This document shows positions 5,884 through 6,615 of a stretch of DNA of 6,615 nt, one piece after another. Numbering within the stretch: the stretch's first letter is position 1; the number at the start of each line of letters is the position of its first letter. Source of the stretch: an uncultured Nitrosomonadales bacterium (GTDB lineage: Bacteria; Pseudomonadota; Gammaproteobacteria; Burkholderiales; Gallionellaceae). The notes beneath the pieces are model-generated. The model saw nothing but the letters and a program-made list of their open reading frames with translations. It was not told the DNA's origin and did not search any database. The position numbers and the translations under genes are program-made. The stretch spans positions 1 through 6,615 of the forward strand of contig CAIZNF010000688.1 in the NCBI GenBank assembly GCA_903934275.1, in the 5' to 3' direction.

Positions 5884-6290
5884 TCAAGCAACGTTTCAAA
5901 ACAACGTTTATTTTTCTCCTGCTTGCCGCTTTTATTGCGTTCAAGTGGTCGCCATCCCATGCACATCTGAATGTGCTGCACGATCACGGAGATGAGCAGC
6001 ACCAACATGGTGTTGAGGCACACGCCCATCAGCAAGTCATTTTTCATGCTGACCCAATCGACTCCGATCATCCGCAAATGGATGAAGCCAAGGTTGTTGA
6101 CCTCGACCACGACCAGAGTACGCAAAATCCCAAAAAACAGGACAACCCGTCAGCCACATTGACTGCTTTTGTCTATTGCCCTCCACCCATTCAGACAAGA
6201 GAATCTGGCCTATCCAAGAGCCATGATCCTCCGCCTCGTTCACTGCATCACCAGCCCAGTCAGCCCCGCGCCCCACCTCAGTTTTCCTGA
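5880..6290 (+). CDS. Second His-rich exported metal-binding protein
   Basis: This 136-residue protein starts with a signal peptide (positive MIKQRFK, hydrophobic core to residue 20, probable cleavage after SHA at 28). The mature protein begins HLNVLHDHGDEQHQHG and continues with HAHQQ (48-52), HADPIDSDHP (56-65) and VDLDHD (73-78), which gives a dense His/Asp metal-binding face. A single Cys lies at residue 100, and the tail is Pro/Arg-rich, ending QPRAPPQFS. It recalls the CzcI-like layout of signal peptide, His clusters and a PPR/RAPP tail, but I cannot name a family with confidence. It lies 73 bp before a HupE/UreJ-type gene, so a role in periplasmic metal buffering or delivery to that membrane protein is a reasonable inference. 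Start choice is limited to 5880; translation probably depends on the leader peptide upstream. Confidence 0.7.
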   Translation: MIKQRFKTTFIFLLLAAFIAFKWSPSHAHLNVLHDHGDEQHQHGVEAHAHQQVIFHADPIDSDHPQMDEAKVVDLDHDQSTQNPKKQDNPSATLTAFVYCPPPIQTRESGLSKSHDPPPRSLHHQPSQPRAPPQFS

Positions 6291-6353
6291 ACGTCTTTAG
6301 TTCGCTCTATTTTCCGTAGTGCATACTCTGCCTGCGGAGCAACTTACGTTTTT

Positions 6354-6358
6354 GGAGG
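6354..6358 (+). promoter_or_regulatory. Ribosome binding site of the HupE-type gene
   Basis: GGAGG lies five bases before the ATG at 6364. It favours this start over the second in-frame ATG at 6376, although both leave the signal peptide intact. Confidence 0.7.
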
Positions 6359-6363
6359 CATTC

Positions 6364-6615
6364 ATGTTATCTGTGATGAAACAATCACGATGGCTTCTCG
6401 CTCTTGTCATCGTGCTCTTTGCCGGGCAAACACTCGGCCATGGCATGTCGGAAGCAGAGAAGCTATCGATTATCGAAGGCGGCAATCTGCGCTATATGTG
6501 GCTAGGGGCAACACACATGCTTTCTGGCTACGACCATCTCCTGTTTGTATTCGGCATCGTTTTCTTTTTGACCAGCTTCAAGGAAATCGTCAAATACATT
6601 ACGGCATTTACGGTC
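6364..6615 (+). CDS. HupE/UreJ family membrane protein, partial
   Basis: Only the first 84 codons are present; the gene runs past the window end. The N-terminus MLSVMKQSRWLLALVIVLFA is a signal peptide or first helix, followed by GQTLGHGMSEAEK, with His26 near the new N-terminus if cleaved. The segment HMLSGYDHLLF (51-61) contains the HX5DH signature (His51, Asp57, His58) of HupE/UreJ nickel and cobalt permeases. It leads into a transmembrane helix, FVFGIVFFLTSF (61-72), and then IVKYITAFTV. In the characterised family, members bring Ni or Co across the membrane, often for hydrogenase or urease. The subfamily near metal-resistance genes is poorly characterised, so transport direction and metal here are inference. 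The upstream His-rich gene is probably in the same operon. Confidence 0.82.
   Translation, partial: MLSVMKQSRWLLALVIVLFAGQTLGHGMSEAEKLSIIEGGNLRYMWLGATHMLSGYDHLLFVFGIVFFLTSFKEIVKYITAFTV

Noticed and set aside
5835..6125. A 96-codon minus-strand frame with hydrophobic stretches
   Set aside because: It is antisense to the His-rich gene, which has a clear signal peptide and metal-binding layout. Its hydrophobic residues mirror His/Asp codons.

Overview
The window is a metal-handling locus, most likely from a proteobacterium. Betaproteobacteria are favoured because a CzcI-like His-rich protein, an HME-RND efflux pair and a trailing DUF3240 gene usually occur together there. That assignment is inference from gene content; no rRNA or other phylogenetic marker is present.

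Layout: positions 14-5168 hold a compact minus-strand operon. In transcription order it is a CzcI-like His-rich periplasmic protein (5168-4794), a small exported-looking protein with its own ribosome binding site (4690-4496), an RND periplasmic adaptor of the CzcB/CusB type (4499-3399), the large CzcA/CusA-type RND pump (3399-322) and a DUF3240 PII-like protein (325-14). The last four reading frames are joined by 1-4 bp stop/start overlaps, so they are probably translated from one message. The outer-membrane TolC-like partner (CzcC) normally expected in such an operon is absent, and the small unknown ORF sits where it would be expected.

Positions 5169-5862 are a gene-free divergent region of about 700 bp. 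It is not plain spacer. Eight copies of a 10-bp motif close to CTATGCACAG lie in both orientations between 5277 and 5630. They form a long inverted repeat (5271-5304 against 5577-5610) and a nearly perfect 32-bp palindrome (5605-5636). The layout resembles the ends of a small non-autonomous mobile element, or a multi-site binding region between two metal operons. A consensus TATAAT lies at 5816-5821 facing right.

Positions 5863-6615 hold a plus-strand operon: a possible six-codon leader peptide, a second His-rich exported protein (5880-6290) and the start of a HupE/UreJ-type membrane protein (6364 to beyond the window end) with the HX5DH nickel/cobalt permease signature. The locus therefore appears to place an efflux operon and a putative uptake operon back to back, each led by a His-rich periplasmic protein. 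The transported metals cannot be fixed from sequence alone; Co, Ni, Zn or Cd are the natural candidates.
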